The position numbers were made by a program, and so were the translations under genes. The notes below the pieces were generated by a model. That model was not told the DNA's origin, ran no database searches, and saw only the letters and a program-made list of their open reading frames with translations. This document shows, in pieces, positions 33,272-44,336 of a stretch of DNA of 64,000 nt. The number at the start of each line of letters is the position of its first letter. The first letter of the stretch is position 1. The stretch spans positions 186,001 to 250,000 of the forward strand of contig CAXTVM010000001.1 in the NCBI GenBank assembly GCA_964247725.1, in the 5' to 3' direction. Source of the DNA: Lichenicola sp964247725. Its GTDB lineage: Bacteria; Pseudomonadota; Alphaproteobacteria; Acetobacterales; Acetobacteraceae.

Positions 33272-33892
33272 TCACATCAGACGCCGCAGCACGTCGTTGG
33301 AGCCATCCCAGATCAGCTTGCAGGCCACGAACGCCACCACCGCCAGGCCTACCCAAGCAATCCAGCGATAGCGGTCGAGCAGCCGGGCCATCAGGCTGGC
33401 GGCCAGCGCCATCATCGCCACCGAGACCACCAGCCCGGTCGCCAGCAGCACCGGGTGGCCGTGCGCGGCGCCGGCGACCGCCAGCACGTTGTCGAGACTC
33501 ATTGACAGGTCGGCCAGCACGATCTGCGCCATCGCGGTGCGCAGCGTCTTCGGCGGCGCCGGCGCGGCCGCCTCCCCGCCCCGCCGCGGCCGCAGCTCGC
33601 GCGCCATCCGCCAGCACACCCAGAGCAGCAGCAGGCCGCCGGCGAGCGTGAGGCCGACCACCGCCAGCAGCCGCAGCGCCACCAGGGCGAGGCCGATCCG
33701 CACCAGCGCCGCGATGGCCACGCCGCCGCCGACCGCACGCACCCGCTGCCGCGGCTCGAGGCCGGCCACCGCCAAGCCCACCACGACCGCGTTGTCCCCG
33801 GCCAGCATCAGGTCGATCAGCAGCACCTGCGCCAGGATGGCGAGCCGCGGCAGCAGGTCGCCCGGAAGGGTCAGGTGCATGGACGCCACCAT
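33272..33892 (-). CDS. TerC/YjbE family integral membrane protein
   Basis: 206 aa from ATG 33892 (ATG 33880 is an alternative, four residues shorter). Hydrophobic spans carry the paired acidic motifs of the TerC family: LLIDLMLAGDNAVVVGLAVA and IVLADLSMSLDNVLAVAGAA, with RQRVRAVGGGVAIAALVRIG between them. YjbE/TerC proteins are thought to move metal ions, notably manganese, across the membrane; the substrate here is unknown. The 253 bp upstream (33893-34145) contain no other gene I can support. Confidence 0.9.
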   Translation of the reverse strand: MVASMHLTLPGDLLPRLAILAQVLLIDLMLAGDNAVVVGLAVAGLEPRQRVRAVGGGVAIAALVRIGLALVALRLLAVVGLTLAGGLLLLWVCWRMARELRPRRGGEAAAPAPPKTLRTAMAQIVLADLSMSLDNVLAVAGAAHGHPVLLATGLVVSVAMMALAASLMARLLDRYRWIAWVGLAVVAFVACKLIWDGSNDVLRRLM

Positions 33893-34145
33893 GGCAGCCG
33901 GCACGAGCCGCGGCGAGACGGCTGGCCGCCGCCGCCCGGCTCGGCCAGAATAATTTCCGAGGCAGACCGTTGGAGAATGGGGCGTGTCGAGTGAGAGTGC
34001 CGCGGTGGCGGCACGGCTGGCGTGTCCATCCTGAACGGGAGCGGAGCAGCCTTCCGGCCGTGAGCCTAGGCCCGAGCGCAGGACGGCGCGTGGATCGCCG
34101 GCACGGCGCATCATCGAACGGCTTCACTCGGGGGAGAGGACATCG

Positions 34146-35315
34146 ATGGCGATTGCGTTTGAGTACATCGGCGGCTACGGGGAAATGCTGACGGTGGTGC
34201 GGCGGGACCTGCATGCGCACCCGGAGCTGGGCTTCGCCGAGCACCGCACCTCGGCGATCGTGGCCGAGCTGCTGGAGTCGTGGGGCATCGAGGTGCACCG
34301 CGCGGTCGGGCGCACCGGCGTGGTCGGCGTGCTGCGCGCCGGCCATGGCGGCGGCGCGATCGGGCTGCGCGCCGACATGGACGCGCTGCCGATCCACGAG
34401 GCCACCGGCGCGGCGCACGCTTCGCTGACGCCGGGGATCATGCACGCCTGCGGCCATGACGGGCACACCACCATGCTGCTGGGGGCGGCGCGCTACCTCG
34501 CCGAGACGCGCCGGTTCCACGGCACCGTCAACCTCATCTTCCAGCCGGCCGAGGAGGGCGTCGGCGGCGCGGAGGCGATGCTGGCCGACGGGCTGTTCGG
34601 CCGGTTCCCGTGCGACGCGGTGTACGGCATGCACAACCACCCCGGGCTGCCGGTCGGCCGCTATGCGATCCGGCCCGGGCCGATGATGGCGGGCGGCGCC
34701 TTCTTCGACCTCACCGTCACCGGCCACGGGACCCATGCGGCGCGGCCGGAGGCGGGCATCGATCCGGTGCTGGCGGCGGCCCACGTGGTGAGCGCGCTGC
34801 AGTCGGTGGTGGCCCGCACGGTGCCGGCGGTGGACACCGCGGTGCTGAGCTGTACCGCGATCGAGGGCGGCCAGGCCTACAACGTCATCCCCGACGCGGT
34901 GCGCATCCGCGGTACCACGCGCGCCTTCCGCACCGAGGTGCTGGCGCTGGTCGAGGGGGCCATGCGGCGGGTGGCCGAAGGCGTCGCCGCCGGATTCGGC
35001 GCCACCGCCACGCTCGACATCCGCACCATCTTCTCGCCGCTGGTGAACGACTCCGCCCGCACCACGGTGCTGGCCGACGCGGCGGCGAGCCTGGTCGGCG
35101 AGGCGGCGGTCGACCGCGACCGCAGCCAGATCATGGGCTCGGAGGACTTCGCCTTCATGCTCGACGCGGTGCCTGGCGCCTACATCAACGTCGGCAACGG
35201 CGACGGCCACCCGGTGCACCACCCGGGCTACGACTTCAACGATGCGGCGATCCCTTACGGCGCCGGGCTCTACGCGGCGATCGCCGAGCGGGAGCTGGCA
35301 CGCCCGGCCGCCTGA
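34146..35315 (+). CDS. M20 family amidohydrolase (hippurate / N-acyl-amino-acid hydrolase type)
   Basis: 389 aa, preceded by GGGGAGAGGACATCG, a good ribosome binding site. LRRDLHAHPELGF-type start (here VRRDLHAHPELGFAEHRTSA), ADMDALPI, the metal site HACGHDGHTTMLLGAARYL, QPAEEGVGGAEAM, and the late IMGSEDFAFML identify a zinc/manganese M20D amidohydrolase that cleaves N-acyl or hippurate-type amides. Cytoplasmic. The gene is convergent with nadE, with only 3 bp between the two stops. Confidence 0.93.
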   Translation: MAIAFEYIGGYGEMLTVVRRDLHAHPELGFAEHRTSAIVAELLESWGIEVHRAVGRTGVVGVLRAGHGGGAIGLRADMDALPIHEATGAAHASLTPGIMHACGHDGHTTMLLGAARYLAETRRFHGTVNLIFQPAEEGVGGAEAMLADGLFGRFPCDAVYGMHNHPGLPVGRYAIRPGPMMAGGAFFDLTVTGHGTHAARPEAGIDPVLAAAHVVSALQSVVARTVPAVDTAVLSCTAIEGGQAYNVIPDAVRIRGTTRAFRTEVLALVEGAMRRVAEGVAAGFGATATLDIRTIFSPLVNDSARTTVLADAAASLVGEAAVDRDRSQIMGSEDFAFMLDAVPGAYINVGNGDGHPVHHPGYDFNDAAIPYGAGLYAAIAERELARPAA

Positions 35316-35318
35316 CGC

Positions 35319-37364
<2,046 letters not shown>

Positions 37365-37518
37365 GGGCACCCCCAAGGCTGGGATGGAAAGCTTGAATGG
37401 AGAGTGGGCCGGCGGCGGCCGCGGGAGGATGTTGCCAGCCATGTGACCGCAAAAACCCGGACCGAGGCGGGTCGCACGGCTGGTGCGCGCAGGAGAAGCA
37501 TGTAAGGCTTTGCTCCAC

Positions 37519-39093
37519 ATGAACAGGCCCGTCTCAATCATAGGTGCCGGTCCCGGCGGCCTTGCAGCGGCGATGCTGCTCTCTCAAGCCGGCGCAGAGG
37601 TCACGGTCTTCGAACGAAACGCCGCCGTCGGCGGCCGGTCCGGGACGATCGAGGCGCCCACCGCGCAAGGGCGGTTCCACTTCGACATCGGGCCCACCTT
37701 TTTCCTCTATCCGCGCGTGCTGGCCGACATCTTCGCCAGCTGCGGCCGGCGGCTGGAGGACGCGGTCGAGCTGATCCGGCTCGACACCCACTACGACGTC
37801 ATCTTCGAGGACGCGGGCCGCATCACGGCGAGCAGCAACATCGCCCGGCTGCAGCGCTCGGTGGCCGAGCTCAGCCCCGAGGACGCGGCGATGATCCCGG
37901 CCTTCATGGCCGACAACCGCGCCAAGCTGGCGGCGTTCCGGCCGGTGCTGGAAAGCCCGTTCAACAGCTTCGCCGACCTGATGAAGCCTGACGTGCTGAA
38001 GGCGCTCCGGCTGCTGCGGCCGATGAGCTCGGTCGACGGCGACCTCAAGCGCTGGTTCAAGGACCCGCGGGTGCGGCTCGGCTTCTCGTTCCAGAGCAAG
38101 TATCTCGGCATGTCCCCGTATCGCTGCCCGAGCCTGTTCACCATCCTGGCGTTCATGGAGTACGAGTTCGGCATCTTCCATCCGCGCGGCGGGCACGGCG
38201 CGGTGATGCGGGCGATGGCCGACGCGGCGCGGCAGATGGGGGTCCGGTTCCGGCTCGGCGAGCCGGTGCGCGAGGTGAAGTTCCAGGGCCGGCGCGCGGT
38301 CGGCGTGCGCACCGACGCCGGCGAGACCCGCGCCGACGCCGTGGTGATGAACGCCGACTTCCTGCACGCGATGGCGCACCTGGTGCCGGCTGGCCTACGT
38401 CGGCGCTGGAACGACCGCCGCATCGCCAAGGCCAAGCTCTCCTGCTCCACGTTCATGCTCTATCTCGGCATCGAGGGCCGGCTTGAGGAGCTGGCGCACC
38501 ACACGATCTACCTTTCCCGGGACTATGCCCGCACGCTGGCGGACGTGGAGGCGGGCCGGGTGCCGCCGGGCGAGCCCTGCTTCTACCTGCAGAACGCCTG
38601 CATCACCGATCCGGCGCTGGCCCCCCCGAACCACTCGACGCTCTACGTGCTGGTGCCGGTGGGACACGAGCGTGACGGCGGCATCGACTGGGCCGAGGCG
38701 GCGCCGCGGTTCCGGCGGCTGATCCTGGACCGGCTGGCGCGGGCCGGCGTGCCCGACATCGAGCGCCGCATCGTCTACGAGAAGATGATCACGCCGCCCG
38801 ATTGGAACATCGACCATGCGGTGCATCGGGGGGCGGTGTTCAACCTCGCCCACTCGCTGCCGCAGATGCTGCAGTTCCGGCCGCACAACCGGTTCGAGGA
38901 CCTGGACGGCGTCTACCTGGTCGGCGGCGGCACGCATCCGGGCAGCGGCCTGCCGGTGATTTTCGAGGGTGCGCGGATCAGCTCGCGGCTGCTGGCCGAG
39001 GATCTCGGCCTGCGCGCCGTCGGCACCGAGATGGAATGGACCGGGACGGACGGCGCACCGATGCAGCCGGTCCTCGAGGGAGGCGTGGCATGA
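37519..39093 (+). CDS. CrtI-family carotenoid desaturase/oxidase (CrtN- or CrtP-type), first copy
   Basis: 524 aa FAD enzyme from ATG 37519. N-terminal dinucleotide motif SIIGAGPGGLAAAMLL followed by VFERNAAVGGRSG. The C-terminal CrtI block reads GVYLVGGGTHPGSGLPVIFE. CrtI relatives desaturate phytoene, or in C30 pathways dehydrosqualene/squalene (CrtN), or oxidise the terminal methyl (CrtP). With a second paralogue, an acyltransferase and a glycosyltransferase in the same overlapping operon, a C30 staphyloxanthin-like pathway is the best reading. Which of the two does desaturation cannot be decided by eye. The TGA overlaps the next ATG (ATGA). Confidence 0.9.
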   Translation: MNRPVSIIGAGPGGLAAAMLLSQAGAEVTVFERNAAVGGRSGTIEAPTAQGRFHFDIGPTFFLYPRVLADIFASCGRRLEDAVELIRLDTHYDVIFEDAGRITASSNIARLQRSVAELSPEDAAMIPAFMADNRAKLAAFRPVLESPFNSFADLMKPDVLKALRLLRPMSSVDGDLKRWFKDPRVRLGFSFQSKYLGMSPYRCPSLFTILAFMEYEFGIFHPRGGHGAVMRAMADAARQMGVRFRLGEPVREVKFQGRRAVGVRTDAGETRADAVVMNADFLHAMAHLVPAGLRRRWNDRRIAKAKLSCSTFMLYLGIEGRLEELAHHTIYLSRDYARTLADVEAGRVPPGEPCFYLQNACITDPALAPPNHSTLYVLVPVGHERDGGIDWAEAAPRFRRLILDRLARAGVPDIERRIVYEKMITPPDWNIDHAVHRGAVFNLAHSLPQMLQFRPHNRFEDLDGVYLVGGGTHPGSGLPVIFEGARISSRLLAEDLGLRAVGTEMEWTGTDGAPMQPVLEGGVA

Positions 39094-40631
39094 CCCATCC
39101 GGTGGGCGTTATCGGCTCAGGGCTAGGCGGGCTGGCCGCCGCCTGCACGCTGGCCGCGCGCGGGCACAAGGTGGTGCTGTTCGAGAAGAACGACTGGCTC
39201 GGCGGCAAGGCCGCCCTCTACGAGCAGGACGGCTACCGCTTCGACATGGGGCCGACCATCCTGACGGTGCCCTCGGTGCTGGCGCGGATCTTCGCCGAGG
39301 CGGACGAGGAGATGTCGGACCGGCTCGACCTCCGTCGCCTCGACCCGCAGTGGCGCTGCTTCTTCGAGGACGGCGCGGTGCTCGACCTCGACGAGGACAT
39401 CGCCGCGATGGCGTTGCGCCTGCGCGGCTTCTCGGGCGCTGCCGAGGCCGGCACCGAGCAGGGCTATGTCGACTTCCTGGCCATGAGCGAGAAGCTGCAC
39501 GAGGTCAGCAAGAAGTTCTTCTTCTGGCGGTCGGTCGAGGATATCGGCGACACGCTCGACATGAAGAAGAACATGGACCTGAAGACGCTCCGCGACGTCA
39601 TGAGCCTGCGCATGGGCTCGACGGTGGCGCGCGAGATCAGGAAGCGCATCGGCGACGAGCGGGTGTCGCAGATGCTGGACCATTTCACCCAGTATGTCGG
39701 CTCATCGCCTTACCTGGCGCCGGCGGTGCTGTGCAGCATCGCGCACATGCAGGTGCAGGAAGGGATCTGGTATCCGATGGGCGGCACCCGCGCGGTGCCC
39801 GACGCGCTGACGGCGCTGGCCGAGCGGCTTGGCGTCGACATCCGGCTCAGCACCGGCATCGCCCGCATCACGCAGTCCGGCGGCCGCGCCGACGGCGTCG
39901 TCACCGAGGCGGGCGAGACGGTGCCGCTGTCGGCGGTGGTGTCCAACATGGACAGCGTGCGCACCTACCGCGAGCTGGTGGGGGGTGCGGCCGACCGCAG
40001 CTTCACCCGGCGCCGCAAGCGCGAGGCGGCCTGTTCGGGCGTCGTAATGTATCTCGGCCTCGACCGCGCCTACGACCACCTGCTGCACCATGACTTCGTC
40101 TTCTCGCGCGACCCCGAGGAGGAATTCGACTTCATCTACAAGAAGGGCGAGCCGGCGCCTGACCCCACCTGCTACGTGGCCGCACCCTCCCGCACCGAGC
40201 CGGGCGTGGCGCCGCCGGGCGGCGAGGCGCTCTACGTGCTGGTGCACACGCCCTACCTCCGGCCGCACCACGACTGGACCGCGATGCTGCCGGGCTACCG
40301 CCGGGTGATCCTGGACAAGCTGGCGCGCACCGCCGGCCTGAAGGACCTCGAGCAGCGTATCCGGGTCGAGCGCATCCTGACCCCGGCCGACATCCACGAG
40401 CGCTACCGGGTGCTGGACGGCGCCATCTACGGGCTCGCCAGCCACGGCCGCTTCGTCGGCGCCTTCAAGCCCGGCAACCGCTCGCGCGACCTACCCGGCC
40501 TGTATCTGGCCGGAGGTGCGGCGCATCCCGGTCCGGGCATGCCGATGGTGATGATGTCGGGCTGGATCGCCGCCGACAGCCTCGACCAGGATTTTCGCCG
40601 CAACGACCCCGAGACGAGGCTGAGCGCCTGA
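39090..40631 (+). CDS. CrtI-family carotenoid desaturase/oxidase (CrtN- or CrtP-type), second copy
   Basis: 513 aa FAD enzyme. VGVIGSGLGGLAAACTLAAR and FEKNDWLGGKAALYEQDGYR at the N-terminus, YPMGGTRAVPDALTALAERL in the middle and LYLAGGAAHPGPGMPMVMMS at the C-terminus place it in the CrtI family, clearly divergent from the upstream copy. GGAGG lies ahead of the ATG. It should act after or before its neighbour on the same C30 chain. Its TGA (40629-40631) overlaps an in-frame CTG that is the best start of the next gene. Confidence 0.9.
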   Translation: MTHPVGVIGSGLGGLAAACTLAARGHKVVLFEKNDWLGGKAALYEQDGYRFDMGPTILTVPSVLARIFAEADEEMSDRLDLRRLDPQWRCFFEDGAVLDLDEDIAAMALRLRGFSGAAEAGTEQGYVDFLAMSEKLHEVSKKFFFWRSVEDIGDTLDMKKNMDLKTLRDVMSLRMGSTVAREIRKRIGDERVSQMLDHFTQYVGSSPYLAPAVLCSIAHMQVQEGIWYPMGGTRAVPDALTALAERLGVDIRLSTGIARITQSGGRADGVVTEAGETVPLSAVVSNMDSVRTYRELVGGAADRSFTRRRKREAACSGVVMYLGLDRAYDHLLHHDFVFSRDPEEEFDFIYKKGEPAPDPTCYVAAPSRTEPGVAPPGGEALYVLVHTPYLRPHHDWTAMLPGYRRVILDKLARTAGLKDLEQRIRVERILTPADIHERYRVLDGAIYGLASHGRFVGAFKPGNRSRDLPGLYLAGGAAHPGPGMPMVMMSGWIAADSLDQDFRRNDPETRLSA

Positions 40632-41437
40632 CACCGGACGACCTGGCGGACGATCCGGTCGCCAGCCGCTCGGAGTTCCTGTTCCGGCTGTTCGCGCTCT
40701 ACCTGCGATGGTCGGCCGGCCGGCGGTTTCGGGCGATCCGGCTGTCCGGCCTCGACACCGCGACGCTACCGGCTGATCGGCCGGTGATCGTCTACGGCAA
40801 CCACCCGTCCTGGTGGGACCCGGCGATCTACATCCTGCTGGCCGACATGCGCTTCCCCGGCCGCCCCGGCTTCGGGCCGATGGAGGAGGAGGCGCTGCGC
40901 CGCTACGGCTTCTTCCGGCGACTCGGCATCTTCGGCATCGACAAGCATACCGCCGGCGGCGCCCGCCGCTTCCTGTCGGTGTCGCGCCGGGTGCTGGGCG
41001 ATCCCGGCGGCCCGGCCGGCCGGTTCATGATGTGGATCACCGCCGAGGGCGACTTCACCGACCCGCGGGTGCGGCCGGTGCGGCTGCGGCCCGGCATCGC
41101 CCACCTGGCGGCGATGGTGCCGGACGCCCTGCTGGTGCCGCTGGCGCTCGAATACGCGTTCTGGAACGAGAGCCGGCCCGAGCTGCTGATACGGTTCGGA
41201 GCGCCGCTGTCGGGCGAGCGCCTGGTGCGGACGGCCGACTGGACGCAGCGCCTGGAGGCCGCCTTGACGGAGACCATGGACCGGCTGGCGGCCGACGTTC
41301 AGGCGCGCGACCCGGCCCGCTTCACCCGGCTGCTGCGCGGCAGCACCGGCACCAGCCTTGCCTATGACGGCTGGCGCCGGTTGCGGTTCTGGGCGTCGGG
41401 GCGCCGGTTCGTCGCCTCGCACGGGGAGGAGGCGTGA
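40628..41437 (+). CDS. PlsC-like acyltransferase of the carotenoid operon (probable CTG start)
   Basis: 269 aa if begun at CTG 40628, which overlaps the upstream stop as CTGA. The catalytic HX4D motif is NHPSWWDP, followed by a GPMEEEALRRYGFFRRLGIF helix and AEGDFTDP, typical of lysophosphatidate-type acyltransferases. The first conventional start, GTG 40784, lies immediately before the motif and would remove about 52 residues (EFLFRLFALYLRWSAGRRFR, IRLSGLDTATLPADRPVIVY) that read like normal family sequence. In staphyloxanthin-type pathways such an enzyme acylates the sugar of the carotenoid glycoside. The TGA overlaps the GTG of the GT2 gene. Confidence 0.8.
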   Translation: MTPDDLADDPVASRSEFLFRLFALYLRWSAGRRFRAIRLSGLDTATLPADRPVIVYGNHPSWWDPAIYILLADMRFPGRPGFGPMEEEALRRYGFFRRLGIFGIDKHTAGGARRFLSVSRRVLGDPGGPAGRFMMWITAEGDFTDPRVRPVRLRPGIAHLAAMVPDALLVPLALEYAFWNESRPELLIRFGAPLSGERLVRTADWTQRLEAALTETMDRLAADVQARDPARFTRLLRGSTGTSLAYDGWRRLRFWASGRRFVASHGEEA

Positions 41438-42564
41438 ACGACCCCGCAGTCGGGTCAGGCCGCGCCGGGCGGGTCGCGGGCTGGCTGGCGCTGGTGCTGG
41501 CGGCACTGCCGCTGGTGATCGCGATCGGCAACCTGCGACGGTTGCGCGGTCCGCTGCCAGCGGCCGCCCGGCCGACGGTGTCGGTGCTGATCCCGGCCCG
41601 CAACGAGGCCGCCAACATCGCCGATGCGGTGGGCTGCGTGCTGGCCAACGACGACGTCGAGCTTGAGCTGCTGGTGCTGGACGACGGCTCCACCGATGCC
41701 ACGCCGGACATCCTGGCCGCGGTCGGCGATCCGCGCCTGCGGGTGCTGGGCGGCGGCGGCGCGCTGCCGCCCGGCTGGTCCGGCAAGCAGCATGCCTGCG
41801 CCCGCCTCGGCCGCGAGGCGCGGCACCCGCTGCTCGTGTTCGTCGATGCCGACGTCCGGCTGGCGACCGACGCGCTGTCGCGCATGGCCGGCTTCATGCA
41901 GGCCAACCCCGGCGTGGCGCTGGGCAGCGGCGTGCCGCGGCAGATCACCGGCAGCTGGTCGGAGCGGCTGCTGCTGCCGCTGATCCACCTGCTGCTGTTC
42001 GGCTACCGGCCGCAGGTCCTCGACGCCGGCCAGGCCGATCCGCGCTTCGCCGCCGGCTGCGGACAGCTCTTCATCGCCCGGCGGGACGGCTACCGCGCCA
42101 TGGGCGGACATGGGGCGATTTTTGCCTCCCTGCATGACGGCCTCACCCTGCCTCGCGCCTTCCGCCGCCACGGCCTGGCGACCGGGCTGTTCGACGCCAC
42201 CGCGATCGCGAGCTGCCGGATGTACGATAACCGCCGCGACCTCTGGGAGGGGCTCAGCAAGAATGCCACCGAGGGCATGGCGACGCGGCGGTCGTTGCCG
42301 GTCTGGACCGCGCTGCTGGGCGGTGGGCACGTGCTGCCGGCGGCGCTGATGCTGCTGGCGCCGAGTCCGCAGGCGCTGGCGGCGGTGGCCTGCAACATCG
42401 CCCTGCGCGCCCTGCTGGCGTACCGGTTCCGGCAGAGCCTGTGCGGGGCGGCGATGCATCCGGCCGGCGTGCTGACCCTGCTGGCGCTGCAGTGGACGGC
42501 GCTGTCCCGTGCGCGGTCGGGCCGTCCGACGACCTGGCGCGGCCGGAGCTACGTGCCCGCATGA
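41434..42564 (+). CDS. GT2 glycosyltransferase of the carotenoid operon (CrtQ-like)
   Basis: 376 aa from GTG 41434 (GTGA overlap). An N-terminal membrane span (VAGWLALVLAALPLVIAIGN) precedes a GT-A domain: PTVSVLIPARNEAANIADAV, LLVLDDGSTDAT, VFVDADVRLA (the DxD site) and a later SKNATEGM region, with two or three C-terminal spans. This layout is that of diaponeurosporenoate glycosyltransferase CrtQ and hopanoid-linked HpnB-like enzymes. In this operon it most likely glucosylates the carboxylated C30 carotenoid. Confidence 0.85.
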   Translation: MNDPAVGSGRAGRVAGWLALVLAALPLVIAIGNLRRLRGPLPAAARPTVSVLIPARNEAANIADAVGCVLANDDVELELLVLDDGSTDATPDILAAVGDPRLRVLGGGGALPPGWSGKQHACARLGREARHPLLVFVDADVRLATDALSRMAGFMQANPGVALGSGVPRQITGSWSERLLLPLIHLLLFGYRPQVLDAGQADPRFAAGCGQLFIARRDGYRAMGGHGAIFASLHDGLTLPRAFRRHGLATGLFDATAIASCRMYDNRRDLWEGLSKNATEGMATRRSLPVWTALLGGGHVLPAALMLLAPSPQALAAVACNIALRALLAYRFRQSLCGAAMHPAGVLTLLALQWTALSRARSGRPTTWRGRSYVPA

Positions 42565-42986
42565 GGAGGTCCCTGCTCGGATTGACAACCCTGATGATCG
42601 TAGTCCTGCCCGCAGTTGGCCGGTCCGCGACGGTCAGGGTCGAGGTCCTGGGCGTGCGCAACGGCCTCGGCCATGTCCGCATCGGCCTCTGCGAACGCGC
42701 CGAGTTCCTGAACGAGCGCTGCACGTACCACGCGATCGTGTCGTCCCGCTCGGGCACGGTGGCGGCGACCATCGCCGACGTCCGTCCCGGCACCTACGCC
42801 GTCGCCGCGTACCAGGACGAGACCGATCTCGGCCACCTGCGCCGCGGGCTGTTCGGGATCCCGGAGGACGGGGTGGGGTTTTCGCGCGATCCGGCACCGG
42901 GCTACGGGCCGCCCTCGTTCGGCGCCTGCGCGCTGCGGATCGACGCCGCGGACGCCGCGATCGCGGTCACGCTGCACTACCGGTAG
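42561..42986 (+). CDS. DUF2141 family exported protein
   Basis: 141 aa from ATG 42561 (ATGA overlap with the GT2 gene). A signal peptide (SLLGLTTLMIVVLPAVG) precedes a small beta-sandwich: VRVEVLGVRNGLGHVRIGLC, VRPGTYAVAAYQDE and GPPSFGACALRI, which match DUF2141. The periplasmic role is unknown; position as the last gene of the carotenoid operon suggests a link with pigment handling in the envelope. The TAG at 42984-42986 is directly followed by palindromic element copy 7. Confidence 0.85.
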   Translation: MRRSLLGLTTLMIVVLPAVGRSATVRVEVLGVRNGLGHVRIGLCERAEFLNERCTYHAIVSSRSGTVAATIADVRPGTYAVAAYQDETDLGHLRRGLFGIPEDGVGFSRDPAPGYGPPSFGACALRIDAADAAIAVTLHYR

Positions 42987-43140
42987 AAAGCCAGGGCGCT
43001 GCTTGGACCCTTCGGGGCTGCGGGCCCCAAACCCCGATTCGTAAGAAGGCGGTCCCTGCATGAAGGCGCACCCTTAATGGATCGGGGCCTCGGGCCCGCG
43101 GCCCCAGTGGGGTCCAGGGGAAAAGCCCCTGGCCTTCTTC
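42986..43140. repeat. Palindromic 3'-end element, copy 7 (long type)
   Basis: About 155 bp beginning at the DUF2141 stop codon: GAAAGCCAGGGCGCTGC at the left, the centre CGATTCGTAAGAAGGCGGTC, GGGCCCGCGGCCCC, and the right end GGGGAAAAGCCCCTGGCCTT. It separates the carotenoid operon from the glycan cluster. Confidence 0.87.
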
Positions 43141-43223
43141 CCGATGCGGCAGGCCGGACCGCCATTGCCGCGCGCCTTCTTCTTCATGATGATGGTTGGC
43201 TGCACGGGCAGGTGGGGATCGGG

Positions 43224-44336
43224 ATGGCGGAACGGATACTGGTCACCGGCGGCGCCGGCTTCATCGGCCGCCACGTGGTGCGGGCGCTGCTCGCCCGCGG
43301 CGACCAGGTCCGGGTCTATGACAGCCTGATCAGCCAAGTCCATCCGCACGGCGCCACCTCCGAATCGGTGCCGGACGGCGTCGAGCTGGTGCAGGCCGAC
43401 ATCCGCGACCTCGACGCGCTGACGCGGGCGCTCGCCGGCGTCGATGCGGTGGTGCACCTCGCCGCCGATGTCGGCGTAGGCCAGAGCATGTACCTGATCG
43501 AGCGCTACGTGTCGGTGAACGACGGCGGCACCGCGACGCTGTGCCAGGCGCTGATCGAGCACCCGGTGCGGCGCGTGGTGGTGGCGTCCTCGATGTCGGT
43601 GTACGGCGAGGGACTCTACGTCACCGCCGATGGCACGCCGATGCCGGACGTGACGCGCCCGACGCGTGCGGCCGGCGTCGGCTGGGACCCGGTCGGACCC
43701 GACGGGCGGCCGCTGATCCCGGCGGCGACCCCGGAATGGAAGCCGCCCCGGCTCGCCTCGGTCTATGCGATCACCAAGTACATGCAGGAGCGCATGGTGC
43801 TGTGCGCGCCGGCGGCGTACGGCATCGAGGGCGTGGCGCTGCGGATGTTCAACGTCTACGGCCCGGGCCAGGCGCTCTCCAACCCCTATACCGGGGTGCT
43901 GGCGATCTTCGCCTCGCGGCTGCTGCACCGCGAGCGCCCGCTGGTGTTCGAGGACGGGCGGCAGCGGCGCGACTTCGTGCATGTCGACGACGTGGTGCAG
44001 GCGTTCCTGCTCTCGCTCGACCATCCGGCGGCGGCGGGAGGGGTGTTCAACATCGGCAGCGGCATCGACGTCTCGATCGCCGAGGTTGCGCGGGCGGCGG
44101 CGGCGGCGATGGAGCTCGGCCAGCTGGAGCCGGAGCTGGTCGGCAAGGCGCGCTCCGGCGACATCCGGCACTGCTTTTCCGACATCGCGCTGGCGCGCAG
44201 CGTGCTCGGCTTCGAGCCGGTGCGCACCTTCGCCAACGCGCTGCCCGAGCAGATGGAGTGGGTGCGCCGCCAGCAGGCGACCGATCGGGTGCAGGAAGCG
44301 CGGCGGGAGCTGGAAGCGCGCGGGCTGGTGGCATGA
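43224..44336 (+). CDS. NAD-dependent nucleotide-sugar epimerase/dehydratase
   Basis: 370 aa from ATG 43224, with GGTGGGGATCGGG just upstream. Rossmann start ERILVTGGAGFIGRHVV, VVHLAADVGVGQSMYLIERY, active-site SMSVYGE and the Tyr-x-x-x-Lys in YAITKYMQE, then MFNVYGPGQALSNPY and RDFVHVDDVV. This is an extended short-chain dehydrogenase acting on an NDP-sugar (4-epimerase or 4,6-dehydratase class). It opens the 43-52 kb glycan cluster and overlaps the next gene as ATGA. Confidence 0.9.
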   Translation: MAERILVTGGAGFIGRHVVRALLARGDQVRVYDSLISQVHPHGATSESVPDGVELVQADIRDLDALTRALAGVDAVVHLAADVGVGQSMYLIERYVSVNDGGTATLCQALIEHPVRRVVVASSMSVYGEGLYVTADGTPMPDVTRPTRAAGVGWDPVGPDGRPLIPAATPEWKPPRLASVYAITKYMQERMVLCAPAAYGIEGVALRMFNVYGPGQALSNPYTGVLAIFASRLLHRERPLVFEDGRQRRDFVHVDDVVQAFLLSLDHPAAAGGVFNIGSGIDVSIAEVARAAAAAMELGQLEPELVGKARSGDIRHCFSDIALARSVLGFEPVRTFANALPEQMEWVRRQQATDRVQEARRELEARGLVA

